Of a stretch of DNA of 64,000 nt, positions 25,149 through 32,950 are shown piece by piece. Position 1 is the first letter of the stretch; the number at the start of each line of letters is the position of its first letter. Position numbers and translations under genes: made by a program. The notes below the pieces were generated by a model, which saw nothing but the letters and a program-made list of their open reading frames with translations, was not told the DNA's origin and made no database searches. Origin of the DNA: Paenarthrobacter nitroguajacolicus (lineage in GTDB: Bacteria > Actinomycetota > Actinomycetes > Actinomycetales > Micrococcaceae); NCBI RefSeq assembly GCF_007786235.1, contig NZ_VNFK01000023.1:1-64000 (forward strand), read 5' to 3'.

Positions 25149-25303
25149 GCCTTACACCCTAGCGACATATACGCCGATTGGCATCCCTATTTCGTTGTGA
25201 TGCAGCGGGCATTCGTTGACCCTCCCCATCGCTGGTGCTACAACAGAGTCACGGTCCGTCCGGGCCCCCAGGCCCCGGCCGCCATAGCGCGGGGTGAGTG
25301 GCT

Positions 25304-25780
25304 ATGACTGACTTCTTTCGGCGACAGATCTTCAACATCATTGCGGCGGTGTTCCTCGCCCTATTCGTGTTGGTGTGGGCCACCGTGCTCGTGCGCGTAG
25401 GGACCTGGGTGCCCACCGGTGGGGCTGATGCGCCCGAACTGAACGGCGCCCTGGTGACCGCGGCGGGAGTGCTCGCTACTTCGCTCAGCTCGTTGACGGC
25501 GTCGGCGCTGGGTTTCACCATCGCTGAGGTCAAGAGCGAGAACCAGAAGGCGGGCGACCCCAACCCCATGGTCCGTCCCGCGGAGGTGGCCATGAAACTC
25601 TCAGGCCGGGTGATCTTCGCCATCATGGTCTACATGACCATGGGCATGCTGGTCCTGGTGGTCTGGTTGTTCAAAGGGCAAGCGTCCACGGACCTCATCG
25701 GAGCTTTCGCGTTGTCCCTGTTGGGCTGGCTCATCGGCGCCGCCGGGGTGGTCTTCCAGACGGAGAAGTCCGAGCCGTAG
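25304..25780 (+). CDS. Small integral membrane protein, unknown function
   Basis: The protein has 158 residues with three or four predicted membrane helices: FNIIAAVFLALFVLVWATVL, a second around GALVTAAGVLATSLSSLTAS, then IFAIMVYMTMGMLVLVVWLF and LIGAFALSLLGWLIGAAGVV. A polar cytoplasmic loop (KSENQKAGDPNPMVRP) lies in the middle. An in-frame GTG two codons upstream (25298) is an alternative start. I do not recognise the family. It converges on the AcuC-like gene, and its 3' end lies at the tandem duplication at 25769-25844. Confidence 0.75.
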   Translation: MTDFFRRQIFNIIAAVFLALFVLVWATVLVRVGTWVPTGGADAPELNGALVTAAGVLATSLSSLTASALGFTIAEVKSENQKAGDPNPMVRPAEVAMKLSGRVIFAIMVYMTMGMLVLVVWLFKGQASTDLIGAFALSLLGWLIGAAGVVFQTEKSEP

Positions 25781-25844
25781 CCCGGGGACGTCAGTCGAAC
25801 CAGGGGTCCGAGCCGTAACCCGGGGACGTCAGTCGAACCAGGGG
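25769..25844. repeat. Tandem duplication of a 38-bp unit across two convergent gene ends
   Basis: Units 25769-25806 and 25807-25844 differ at one base (TAG against TAA). The first unit carries the last codons and stop of the plus-strand membrane gene. The second carries the last codons and stop of the minus-strand AcuC-like gene. Each unit also contains a copy of the other gene's end, so both ends were duplicated together. The origin is probably replication slippage or a small unequal recombination. Confidence 0.9.
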
Positions 25845-27055
25845 TCCAACCCGTACAACGGGAAAATCTCCTTGCGCGTGGCGATGACGGTCCGGTCCAC
25901 CTCGTCCGCAGGATCGTAGCCGACCTCCCAGGAGCGCCACCAGACGTCCACGTCGTCGCCCATGGTCTCCGGGGCCCACACACCGTACGTTTCCTTCACG
26001 TATGTTCGCCAGGCTTCCGGCACCGGGGTGCTGAGTGGCACCGGGCGTTGGGTCACCATCCCGATCAGGTGGCTCCATGCACGCGGAACCACGCCAGTGA
26101 CGTCGTATCCGCCTCCCCCGGTAGCGATCCAGCGGTTGTCACAGTAGCGGGCAGCAAGGCTTGCGACGGCGGACGCCGCCTCACGCTGCCCGTCGACGCT
26201 CAGGTTGAGGTGCGTCAGGGGATCGTCACGATGGGAATCACAACCGTGCTGGCTGACAATCACTTCGGGTTGGAAGGCGCCTACGAGCTGAGGGACCACG
26301 GCATGGAAGGCCCGCAGCCAGGCCGCGTCTCCCGTGAACGTAGGGAGCGCCACGTTCACTGCTGTTCCGGGCGCGTCCGGGCCTCCGGTTTCATTGGCGA
26401 AACCCGTCCCGGGGAAAAGGGTGAGGCCTGTTTCATGCAGGCTGATGGTCATGACACGGGGGTCGTTCCAGAAGATACTCTGCGTTCCATCGCCGTGGTG
26501 GGCATCGACGTCAATGCTGACGATCCTCTGCACACCACCGTCGAGCAACCGCTGGATGGCCATGGCGACATCGTTGTATACGCAGAAGCCACTGGCCCGC
26601 TCCCGCGCTGCATGGTGCATGCCACCGCTGAAGTTCACGGCACGAACAGCGTGCCCGGATAGGATGCTGTCGGCCGCCAGAAGCGAGCCGCCGGCAAGTC
26701 GGGCGCTGGCCTCGTGCATTCCGGCAAACGCAGGATCGTCCTCCGTGCCCAGGCCACGATCTTCTTCGGGATAGGACGGGTCTTCACTGACGCGGCGTAC
26801 AGCCTCCACATACTCGCGGCTGTGGACCGAGAAAAGCTCGACGTCGGTTGCCACACCGGGTGCTTCCACCGCCACATGCCGGTGCTCGAACAATCCCAAT
26901 GATTCAGCCAGCCGGGCCGTAAGTTCGAGCCGCTGCGGCGCCATCGGATGACCAGGCCCAAAGTTGTAGGCAGTCATGGCTGGATCCCACACCACCGTCG
27001 TTGGCAGTGCGGAGCGCGTAATGCTGGAAGCTGTGGTTCCAAGCCTGGAGTTCAT
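25829..27055 (-). CDS. acuC: AcuC-like class I histone-deacetylase-fold protein
   Basis: This 408-residue Zn-dependent deacetylase-fold enzyme shows the active-site His pair in GGMHHA and zinc ligands in SIDVDAHHGDG. It also has ISLHETG, the second Asp in QHGCDSHRDDPL, and the GGGGYD loop before the catalytic Tyr region. Bacterial AcuC removes acetyl groups from acetyl-CoA synthetase in Bacillus. An acs gene is present at 54344-56389, so it is a possible partner (inference). No acetoin genes are nearby. The first 15 residues are poorly supported and the start may be later. Confidence 0.9.
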   Translation of the reverse strand: MNSRLGTTASSITRSALPTTVVWDPAMTAYNFGPGHPMAPQRLELTARLAESLGLFEHRHVAVEAPGVATDVELFSVHSREYVEAVRRVSEDPSYPEEDRGLGTEDDPAFAGMHEASARLAGGSLLAADSILSGHAVRAVNFSGGMHHAARERASGFCVYNDVAMAIQRLLDGGVQRIVSIDVDAHHGDGTQSIFWNDPRVMTISLHETGLTLFPGTGFANETGGPDAPGTAVNVALPTFTGDAAWLRAFHAVVPQLVGAFQPEVIVSQHGCDSHRDDPLTHLNLSVDGQREAASAVASLAARYCDNRWIATGGGGYDVTGVVPRAWSHLIGMVTQRPVPLSTPVPEAWRTYVKETYGVWAPETMGDDVDVWWRSWEVGYDPADEVDRTVIATRKEIFPLYGLDPWFD

Positions 27056-27157
27056 CCAGAACAGGCTACCTGAGGCCGGAGGACCCGTTCGCCCGGTTAC
27101 ACCGCGGGAATAGTGGTTTACTACTCAAGAAAGCTTGTTCAACCGAGGAAGAGCGCC

Positions 27158-28591
27158 ATGTCTCAAAGCCAGTCGCGGTCCACGAGCCCGACCAACTGGC
27201 AACCCAACCAGCAGGAGCGGGAAGGTCTCTGGATCTTCACCCGCGTACGCGACTTCATCGACAACATTGCCAACACCTCACCGGCGCGTTTGGCGTTGAC
27301 CGTCTTCGCGGTGGTGATCCTGGTGTTCACCGGGTTGTTGTCCCTCCCCGCCGCCTCCACGGCCGGTACGGTCACTCCCCTGCACCAGGCCATGTTCACT
27401 GCTGTCTCCAGCGTGTGCGTTACCGGATTGACGGTGGTATCCACCGCCACCCACTGGACCTTTTTCGGTCAGCTCGTCATCCTGGTGGGCATTTTCGTTG
27501 GCGGCCTTGGCACCTTGACGCTCGCCTCCCTGCTGGCCCTCATGGTCAGCAAGCGCCTGGGCGTGCGCGGCAAGCTCATCGCCCAGGAAGCCATGAACAA
27601 CGCGGGCCGGCTCGGCGAAGTTGGTACCCTGCTGCGGATCGTCATCGTGACCTCGGTGGTCATTGAGGCGGTGCTGGCACTGGCACTGATTCCGCGCTTC
27701 ATGATCCTCGGCGAAGACTTTTGGCAGTCCGTGTGGCATGGCGTGTTCTACTCCATTTCCGCTTTCAACAACGCCGGTTTCACTCCGCACTCCGACGGAA
27801 TCGTCCCCTACGAGACCGACCTCTGGATTCTGATTCCGCTCATGCTGGGGGTCTTCCTCGGCAGCCTGGGCTTCCCCGTGGTGATGGTGCTCCAGCAAAA
27901 CGGGCTCAACTGGAAGAAGTGGAATCTCCACACCAAGCTCACCATCCAGGTCTCCTTCATCCTCCTCGCGGCAGGCACGGTGCTCTGGGGTCTGATGGAG
28001 TGGGACAATGTGCGCACCATCGGGCAAATGGATCTGGGTGACAAGATCACCCACTCGCTCTTCGCCTCCGTCATGACACGTTCCGGCGGCTTCAACCTGG
28101 TGGACCAAAACCATATGGAATCCACCACCATGCTTCTCACTGACGCCCTCATGTTCGCCGGGGGTGGCTCCGCCTCCACCGCGGGCGGCATCAAAGTGAC
28201 CACCATTGCCGTCATGTTCCTCGCCATCATGGCCGAAGCCCGAGGCGACGCGGACGTCAAAGTCTACGGTCGCACCATTCCCCAGGGCACCATGCGCGTG
28301 GCTATCTCCGTGATCGTCGCGGGCGCCACCCTGGTGTCCGTGGCCGCGTTCCTGCTGCTCTCCATCAGCGGCGCTTCCCTGGACCGGGTGCTCTTCGAAT
28401 CCATTTCCGCCTTCGCCACCGTGGGACTGAGCACCAACCTCAGTGCCGAGCTGCCGCCGTCGGGCGTTTATGTCCTTACCGCACTGATGTTCGCCGGCCG
28501 CGTCGGCACCGTAACCTTGGCTGCCGGCCTGGCACTGCGCCAACGCAGCCAGCTATACCACTACCCGGAAGAGAGGCCAATCATTGGCTAG
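27158..28591 (+). CDS. Potassium uptake membrane subunit, TrkH/KtrB family
   Basis: This 477-residue membrane subunit of a K+ uptake system has eight to ten hydrophobic segments and all four filter loops of the family: VCVTGLT, NNAGF, TRSGGF and ATVGLS. The central Gly is present in each. The N-terminal 45 residues are polar. The ATG at 27158 follows GAGGAAGAG; the frame is open from 27113 but without an RBS. It overlaps the next gene by 8 bases, so the pair is one operon. The short form without a long C-terminus resembles KtrB rather than E. coli TrkH. Confidence 0.92.
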   Translation: MSQSQSRSTSPTNWQPNQQEREGLWIFTRVRDFIDNIANTSPARLALTVFAVVILVFTGLLSLPAASTAGTVTPLHQAMFTAVSSVCVTGLTVVSTATHWTFFGQLVILVGIFVGGLGTLTLASLLALMVSKRLGVRGKLIAQEAMNNAGRLGEVGTLLRIVIVTSVVIEAVLALALIPRFMILGEDFWQSVWHGVFYSISAFNNAGFTPHSDGIVPYETDLWILIPLMLGVFLGSLGFPVVMVLQQNGLNWKKWNLHTKLTIQVSFILLAAGTVLWGLMEWDNVRTIGQMDLGDKITHSLFASVMTRSGGFNLVDQNHMESTTMLLTDALMFAGGGSASTAGGIKVTTIAVMFLAIMAEARGDADVKVYGRTIPQGTMRVAISVIVAGATLVSVAAFLLLSISGASLDRVLFESISAFATVGLSTNLSAELPPSGVYVLTALMFAGRVGTVTLAAGLALRQRSQLYHYPEERPIIG

Positions 28592-29270
28592 TACCACGGG
28601 GGCCGCCAACCGCCCCGCCCACAACGCGCCAGTGCTGGTCATTGGCCTGGGCCGTTTCGGTTCCGCTACCGCCGAGCAACTGGTGAAGCAGGGCCGTGAA
28701 GTCCTGGCCATCGAACGCGACCGCACCCTCGTCCAGAAGTGGGCGCCCGTGCTGACCCATGTGGTGGAGGCTGACGCCACCAACATCGACGCCTTGCGCC
28801 AGCTTGGCGCCCAGGAGTTCAGCTCTGCCGTAGTCGGCGTGGGTACGTCCATCGAATCGTCCGTGCTCATCACGGTGAACCTGGTGGACCTGGGCATCCA
28901 GCACCTGTGGGTCAAGGCCATCACGCCCTCCCACGGCAAGATCCTCACCAGGATCGGCGCCAACCATGTGATCTACCCCGAGGCCGACGCCGGTGTCCGG
29001 GCAGCCCACCTCGTGTCCGGCCGGATGCTCGACTTTATCGAGTTCGACGACGACTACGCCATCGTCAAGATGTACCCGCCCAAGGAAACCGTCGGCTTCA
29101 CGTTGGAAGAGTCCAAAGTGCGTTCCAAGTACGGCGTGACGATCGTGGGCGTGAAGACACCCGGCGAGGACTTCACGTACGCCAGGCCGGAAACCAAAGT
29201 GTCCGGCCACGACATGTTGATCGTGTCCGGACACGTGGACCTGCTGGAGCGCTTCGCAGCGCGACCTTAG
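28584..29270 (+). CDS. Potassium uptake regulatory subunit, KtrA/TrkA-type RCK protein
   Basis: This 228-residue cytoplasmic gating subunit has an RCK_N Rossmann domain (VLVIGLGRFGSATAEQL, then ERD at the end of the second strand), which binds nucleotide, and an RCK_C domain from about residue 140. It starts at the TTG at 28584, overlapping the ktrB stop, with GGAAGAGAGG upstream. The single-RCK length fits KtrA; E. coli TrkA has two. It works with the membrane subunit at 27158-28591. Confidence 0.93.
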   Translation: MASTTGAANRPAHNAPVLVIGLGRFGSATAEQLVKQGREVLAIERDRTLVQKWAPVLTHVVEADATNIDALRQLGAQEFSSAVVGVGTSIESSVLITVNLVDLGIQHLWVKAITPSHGKILTRIGANHVIYPEADAGVRAAHLVSGRMLDFIEFDDDYAIVKMYPPKETVGFTLEESKVRSKYGVTIVGVKTPGEDFTYARPETKVSGHDMLIVSGHVDLLERFAARP

Positions 29271-29279
29271 GGTTGGGCC

Positions 29280-30110
29280 TTAGCCCAGCTGCTTGGTGAT
29301 TTCCGCCGCGCGGGCTGCGGCGGCGCGGGCTCCATCGGCAATGATCTTGGGGATCCCGCCATCGTCAAAGGCCGCGATGGCGCGCTCGGTGGTTCCGTTG
29401 GGGCTGGTGACGGCGACGCGGAGGTCAGTGGGGTTGGCGCCCGGCTCGGCCAGCATGAAGCCGGCGCCCGCCACGGTTTCGCGGGCCAGCATGACGGACA
29501 GCTCCGCATCCAGGCCGAGCTCGACACCAGCAGCGGCCATCGCCTCGGCCAGATAGAACGCGTAGGCCGGGCCGGAGCCGCTGATGGCGGACAGGGCATC
29601 CACCTGCTCTTCGGGGATCTCAACTATGGTGCCGGCGCCGGCAAGCGCCTTCTTGGCTTTTTCGAGCTGATCCGGCGTGCAATGGGTGCCGGGCGAGACA
29701 GAAACGACGCCCCGTCCCAGCCGTGCGGGCGTGTTGGGCATGGTGCGGATCACCGGTTGCCCCTCCGGCAGGGCAGCTTCCAGCTGAGCGATCGACACAG
29801 CCGCAGCAACGCTGACCACGATGGTGTCCTTTGCCAGGGCCGGGCTGATTTCCCGGGCAAGGTCCGTGATGCCCACTGGCTTCACGCCCAGGATGACCAT
29901 CCCGGAGCCTTTGGTGGCCAACTTGTTGTTGTCTGGCTCCTCCTCGCCCGCGATAGCCATGACGTGATGGCGCTGCGCCAGCTCGTCTGCACGTTCCGCA
30001 CGCCGGACAGTGGCGACGATGTCGGACGGGTCCGTCCCTGCGGCGAGAAGGCCACCCAGGATTGCCTCGTTCATGGATCCACAGCCAAGGAATGCGATTC
30101 GGTTGCTCAT
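29280..30110 (-). CDS. proC: Pyrroline-5-carboxylate reductase
   Basis: This 276-residue enzyme of proline synthesis reduces pyrroline-5-carboxylate with NAD(P)H. Blocks seen are IAFLGCGSMNEAILGGLL (cofactor fold), ILGVKP, VSVAAAVSI, RTMPNTPARLGRG and the substrate loop SGSGPAYAFYLAEAM. TVAGAGFML and VTSPNGTTERAI also match. It converges on the potassium operon with only 9 bases between. The gene order with the TIM-barrel and exopolyphosphatase genes upstream is common in actinobacteria. Confidence 0.96.
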   Translation of the reverse strand: MSNRIAFLGCGSMNEAILGGLLAAGTDPSDIVATVRRAERADELAQRHHVMAIAGEEEPDNNKLATKGSGMVILGVKPVGITDLAREISPALAKDTIVVSVAAAVSIAQLEAALPEGQPVIRTMPNTPARLGRGVVSVSPGTHCTPDQLEKAKKALAGAGTIVEIPEEQVDALSAISGSGPAYAFYLAEAMAAAGVELGLDAELSVMLARETVAGAGFMLAEPGANPTDLRVAVTSPNGTTERAIAAFDDGGIPKIIADGARAAAARAAEITKQLG

Positions 30111-30421
30111 GGCTCCATCATTGCAGTTGGTCTCGGACGGGGTCTAACGGATTCCGAATATCAGGATTCCCAGCAAGTTCCCAAGGTTATTGCAGGCAGC
30201 ACCCATGCAGGGTGCCTAACGTAGTTATTACCTCATTGAGGGTGCGAGTGATGAGGCGGGCATGGGGATGTCCGCCAGCAGCACCGGTGGCCGGGCGGGT
30301 TTTCCCCCATTTCCCGATTCGGCCGCCGGTGCTTTCGCATTTAAGCCTGGCATACACCCGTTAAACACCGCAGCTGCCGCCCCGTAGCAGGGCGACAGCC
30401 GCGGTCAGAGGCTCGACGCCG
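30111..30421. other. Intergenic region with several stable hairpins, possible small RNA
   Basis: This 311-base gap between proC and the TIM-barrel gene holds hairpins at 30199-30215, 30255-30276 and 30281-30332, plus a terminator-like stem at 30367-30405. The loop ATGGGG of the second hairpin could pair with CCCCAT in the third. Short frames exist here but lack GC-rich third positions. A structured plus-strand RNA is possible, but promoters were not clear. Confidence 0.45.
30367..30405 (-). terminator. Stem-loop after the TIM-barrel gene
   Basis: ACCGCAGCTGCCGCCC pairs with GGGCGACAGCCGCGGT with two internal mismatches around a 7-base loop. It lies just downstream of the minus-strand gene that ends at 30422, so it probably terminates the exopolyphosphatase/TIM-barrel operon. 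Confidence 0.65.
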
Positions 30422-31255
30422 TTAGTTGTCTCCGCTGCGGACCAACGGGATGCTGAGGTGCTGCCGCGCGAAGCGCAGGGTTTCGGCCAGCATTTCCTCG
30501 CGCTCCCCCGCTACCTTTGCCTTGCGGGTGGAAATCTCCGCCACCACCACACCGTCAAAGCCACTGGACGCCAAATGCTGCAGGGCATCGGCGCACTGCT
30601 GTGTCCCGGTGCCCGGAACCAGGTGCTCGTCCTTGCCCGAACCCGACCCGTCAGTGAGGTGGACGTGCCGGAGCTTGCTGCCCAACGCCGTGATGGCTTC
30701 CAAACTGTTGGCCCCCGCAGTGGCGGCGTGCGAGAAGTCCCACGTGACGTCGTCGTAATCCTGTCCCAGCGGGTCCCAGTGCGGCAGGTAAGCCAACGCC
30801 TCCCGCCCACGGACGCGCCATGGGTACATGTTCTCCACAGCGATACGAACTTGGTAGGTCGCTGCCATTTCGCGAACGCCCTCTACGAAGTTCTCGGCAT
30901 AGTTCGACTGCCAGCGGAAAGGCGGGTGCACCACGACTGTGTCACAGTCCACCTCAGCGGCCATCTGGCAGGACTTCTCAATCTTGCTCCACGCAGTCCC
31001 CCACACCTGCTGCGTCAACAGCAGCGTGGGGGCATGGATGGAAACAATCTTCTGGTGGTACCGGTGGCTGAGCTGAATCAGGGCGTCAGGATTCTGGCTC
31101 ACCGCATTGTTGGTGACCATCACCTCAACGCCCTCGTAGCCCAAGTCCTGAGCCACGGCGAAGGCGTCATGGACGCTCAGGGGGTAGACGGAGGCGCTGG
31201 ACAGCGCCACTGGAATCTGGCGGTCATTCACTTCAGGATCGACGTCGTTGCTCAT
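30422..31255 (-). CDS. TIM-barrel sugar phosphate isomerase/epimerase (AP endonuclease 2 family)
   Basis: This 277-residue xylose-isomerase-like TIM barrel has VALSSASVYPLSV at the start, GYEGVEVM, IVSIHAPT, VVHPPFRW, the metal-ligand Glu in VAVENMYPW-type IAVENM, WDFSHAAT, HVHLTDG and VVVAEIST. These supply the usual His, Glu and Asp ligands of the fold. Actinobacterial genomes often have this gene beside proC and an exopolyphosphatase, but its substrate is not known. The ATG lies 1 base after the preceding stop, so the two genes are cotranscribed. Confidence 0.88.
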   Translation of the reverse strand: MSNDVDPEVNDRQIPVALSSASVYPLSVHDAFAVAQDLGYEGVEVMVTNNAVSQNPDALIQLSHRYHQKIVSIHAPTLLLTQQVWGTAWSKIEKSCQMAAEVDCDTVVVHPPFRWQSNYAENFVEGVREMAATYQVRIAVENMYPWRVRGREALAYLPHWDPLGQDYDDVTWDFSHAATAGANSLEAITALGSKLRHVHLTDGSGSGKDEHLVPGTGTQQCADALQHLASSGFDGVVVAEISTRKAKVAGEREEMLAETLRFARQHLSIPLVRSGDN

Positions 31256-31256
31256 C

Positions 31257-32372
31257 TCAGGAGGCCAGCCCGCCTGCCACTGGGGCCGGGATGGGTGAAG
31301 GGGAAATTACAGGGACAGGGAATTCTTCAGTTATGGGCCGGGCCTCGTCACTGTCCGTAGACTTGGCCGCTTCCTTGGCTGCTTTCTTCTTGGACTTGTC
31401 CTTCTTGCGCTTGCCCACATGGGGCGCAGGATCAAGAGCTTCCTCGAAGACCAACTGGTCAAGGCGGCGAAGGATCAGGCCTTCGCGGAGTGCCCAGGGA
31501 CAAATCTCCATTTTGGGGAATTCAAAGAGTTCCAAAGCAGCCTCGGCAACCAGGGCACCAGCCAACAACTGGCGGGCGCGGGCATCCGAGACGCCGGGAA
31601 GGTACAACCTGTCTTCCACCGTCATGGCGGAGATACGTTGAGCCCACAGGCCAAGGTCCGCCGCGTGCAGTTCCCGCTTCACGTAAGGTCCCGCAGCGCT
31701 CGGTGCGGCACCGGCGATTCGAGCCAGTGAACGGAACGTCTTGGACGTCCCGGCCACCAGGTTTGCACGGCCAAGTTCGTGGAAGTTGCGGACCACGGGT
31801 TTCAGGGTGGAGCGAATGTAGCGTCGTAGTTCCTTCACGCTCTTGGCAGTAGGAGGGTCGTCGTGGAGCCAGTCCCGTGTGAGGCGGCTGGCACCGAGCG
31901 GGACGGACGTGGCAAGCTCCGGGAGCTCATCCGTTCCGTAGGCCATTTCGAAGGAACCGCCTCCGATGTCCAAGTCCAGGATGGGCCCTGCGCCCCACCC
32001 ATACCAGCGCCGGACCGCGAAGAAGGTCATGGAGGCTTCTTCGCTGCCAGTGAGTTCCTGGAGGGTCACAGTGGTTTCATGTTTGACCCTTGCCAAAACC
32101 TCCGGACCGTTGGTGGCCTCGCGGATGGCCGAGGTACAGAATGCGAGGAGATCCTCCGCTTTGTGCCTGGCGGCGAACTCCCAAGCTTCCAGCACGAATT
32201 CAATGAGCTCGTGTTGCCCGGCGTCGTTGATGTTGCCATCGTCGTCCAGGTATTGCACCAGCGAGAGCGGGCGCTTATGGGAAGCGAAAGCTACCGGGCG
32301 CGCGCCGGGATGAGCATCCACCAGCAGGAGATGGACGGTATTGGACCCGATGTCGAGAACGCCAAGACGCAT
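31257..32372 (-). CDS. Ppx/GppA-family exopolyphosphatase
   Basis: This 371-residue ASKHA-fold phosphatase acts on inorganic polyphosphate or (p)ppGpp. The N-terminal phosphate-1 motif LDIGSNTVHLLLVD and the second motif LDIGGGSFEMAYG are clear, as is the FCTSAIREATNG block between them. It lacks the C-terminal HD-like domain of E. coli Ppx, as is usual for actinobacterial Ppx1-like proteins. The C-terminus has a KRKKDKSKKKAAKEAAK basic stretch followed by a Pro/Val tail. It is upstream of and coupled to the TIM-barrel gene. Confidence 0.92.
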   Translation of the reverse strand: MRLGVLDIGSNTVHLLLVDAHPGARPVAFASHKRPLSLVQYLDDDGNINDAGQHELIEFVLEAWEFAARHKAEDLLAFCTSAIREATNGPEVLARVKHETTVTLQELTGSEEASMTFFAVRRWYGWGAGPILDLDIGGGSFEMAYGTDELPELATSVPLGASRLTRDWLHDDPPTAKSVKELRRYIRSTLKPVVRNFHELGRANLVAGTSKTFRSLARIAGAAPSAAGPYVKRELHAADLGLWAQRISAMTVEDRLYLPGVSDARARQLLAGALVAEAALELFEFPKMEICPWALREGLILRRLDQLVFEEALDPAPHVGKRKKDKSKKKAAKEAAKSTDSDEARPITEEFPVPVISPSPIPAPVAGGLAS

Positions 32373-32449
32373 TCTGCCATTATTCCCCGAACCGAAGCCC
32401 GTGAAGCAACTTGTAAGCCAGGTTTCGCCGACTGGATTGCACCCGCCCG

Positions 32450-32884
32450 TTATTCGACGGGCTCTCCGGCTTCGTCGGCCCTTTTGAAGTCGCGGCGGAT
32501 GTTGGCAATGCCTTCAGGGTCGATTTCGAAGCCGAACTCGCTTCCGGGATTGATCACCATGCCCAGTTCATCCCCAATGTTGCCGAGGATCGCTGAACCC
32601 ATGGTGCCCAGGACGTGCGGGGCCGCTTCGAGGAAACGCTCATCCACGCGGCTTGGGTGGCTGAAAACCGCCAGGACAGGCTGGCCGTCGGCATTCGAGA
32701 GCACCAACGGCTCCACGGAGGAATCAGGGCCGTCCACAGCTTCAGAGCTGACAAGGTAAACCTCGTTGTTCAGGAAGGCGAGGATGACGTCCACCGGGTT
32801 CGCGTCCGGCTGTTCGGCCAAAGCGAGCTTCGCTTCGAGGTCGTTCAAAGGTTCGTTGTCCGGAGAAACCGTCTGTTCAGTCAT
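32450..32884 (-). CDS. SseB-like protein
   Basis: This 144-residue protein resembles the N-terminal domain of SseB (LNDLEAKLALAEQ, FLNNEVYLVSSE, PLVLSNADGQPVLAVFSH, LGMVINPGSEFGFEI). SseB-domain proteins are cytoplasmic, and their biochemical role is not settled. It is on the same strand as the exopolyphosphatase, with 77 bases between, and lies just downstream of topA. No signal peptide or catalytic motif is visible. Confidence 0.78.
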   Translation of the reverse strand: MTEQTVSPDNEPLNDLEAKLALAEQPDANPVDVILAFLNNEVYLVSSEAVDGPDSSVEPLVLSNADGQPVLAVFSHPSRVDERFLEAAPHVLGTMGSAILGNIGDELGMVINPGSEFGFEIDPEGIANIRRDFKRADEAGEPVE

Positions 32885-32906
32885 GGTTCTACTCGACCAC
32901 GATGCA

Positions 32907-32940
32907 GGCCGGGACGCAATTCACGAAAGCAATCCCGGCC
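32907..32940. terminator. Hairpin downstream of topA
   Basis: GGCCGGGA (32907-32914) pairs with TCCCGGCC (32933-32940) around an 18-base loop. It lies just beyond the topA stop on the minus strand. The stem is short and no T-run follows, so termination is only probable. Confidence 0.45.
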
Positions 32941-32950
32941 GGCATTGATG

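Noticed and set aside
30255-30332. 6C RNA motif
   Set aside because: Two hairpins are present, but neither loop carries the required run of six or more C on either strand.
30251-30364. A 37-codon plus-strand frame in the proC-TIM-barrel gap
   Set aside because: Its third positions are not GC-rich and it overlaps two stable hairpins, so a structured RNA is a better reading.
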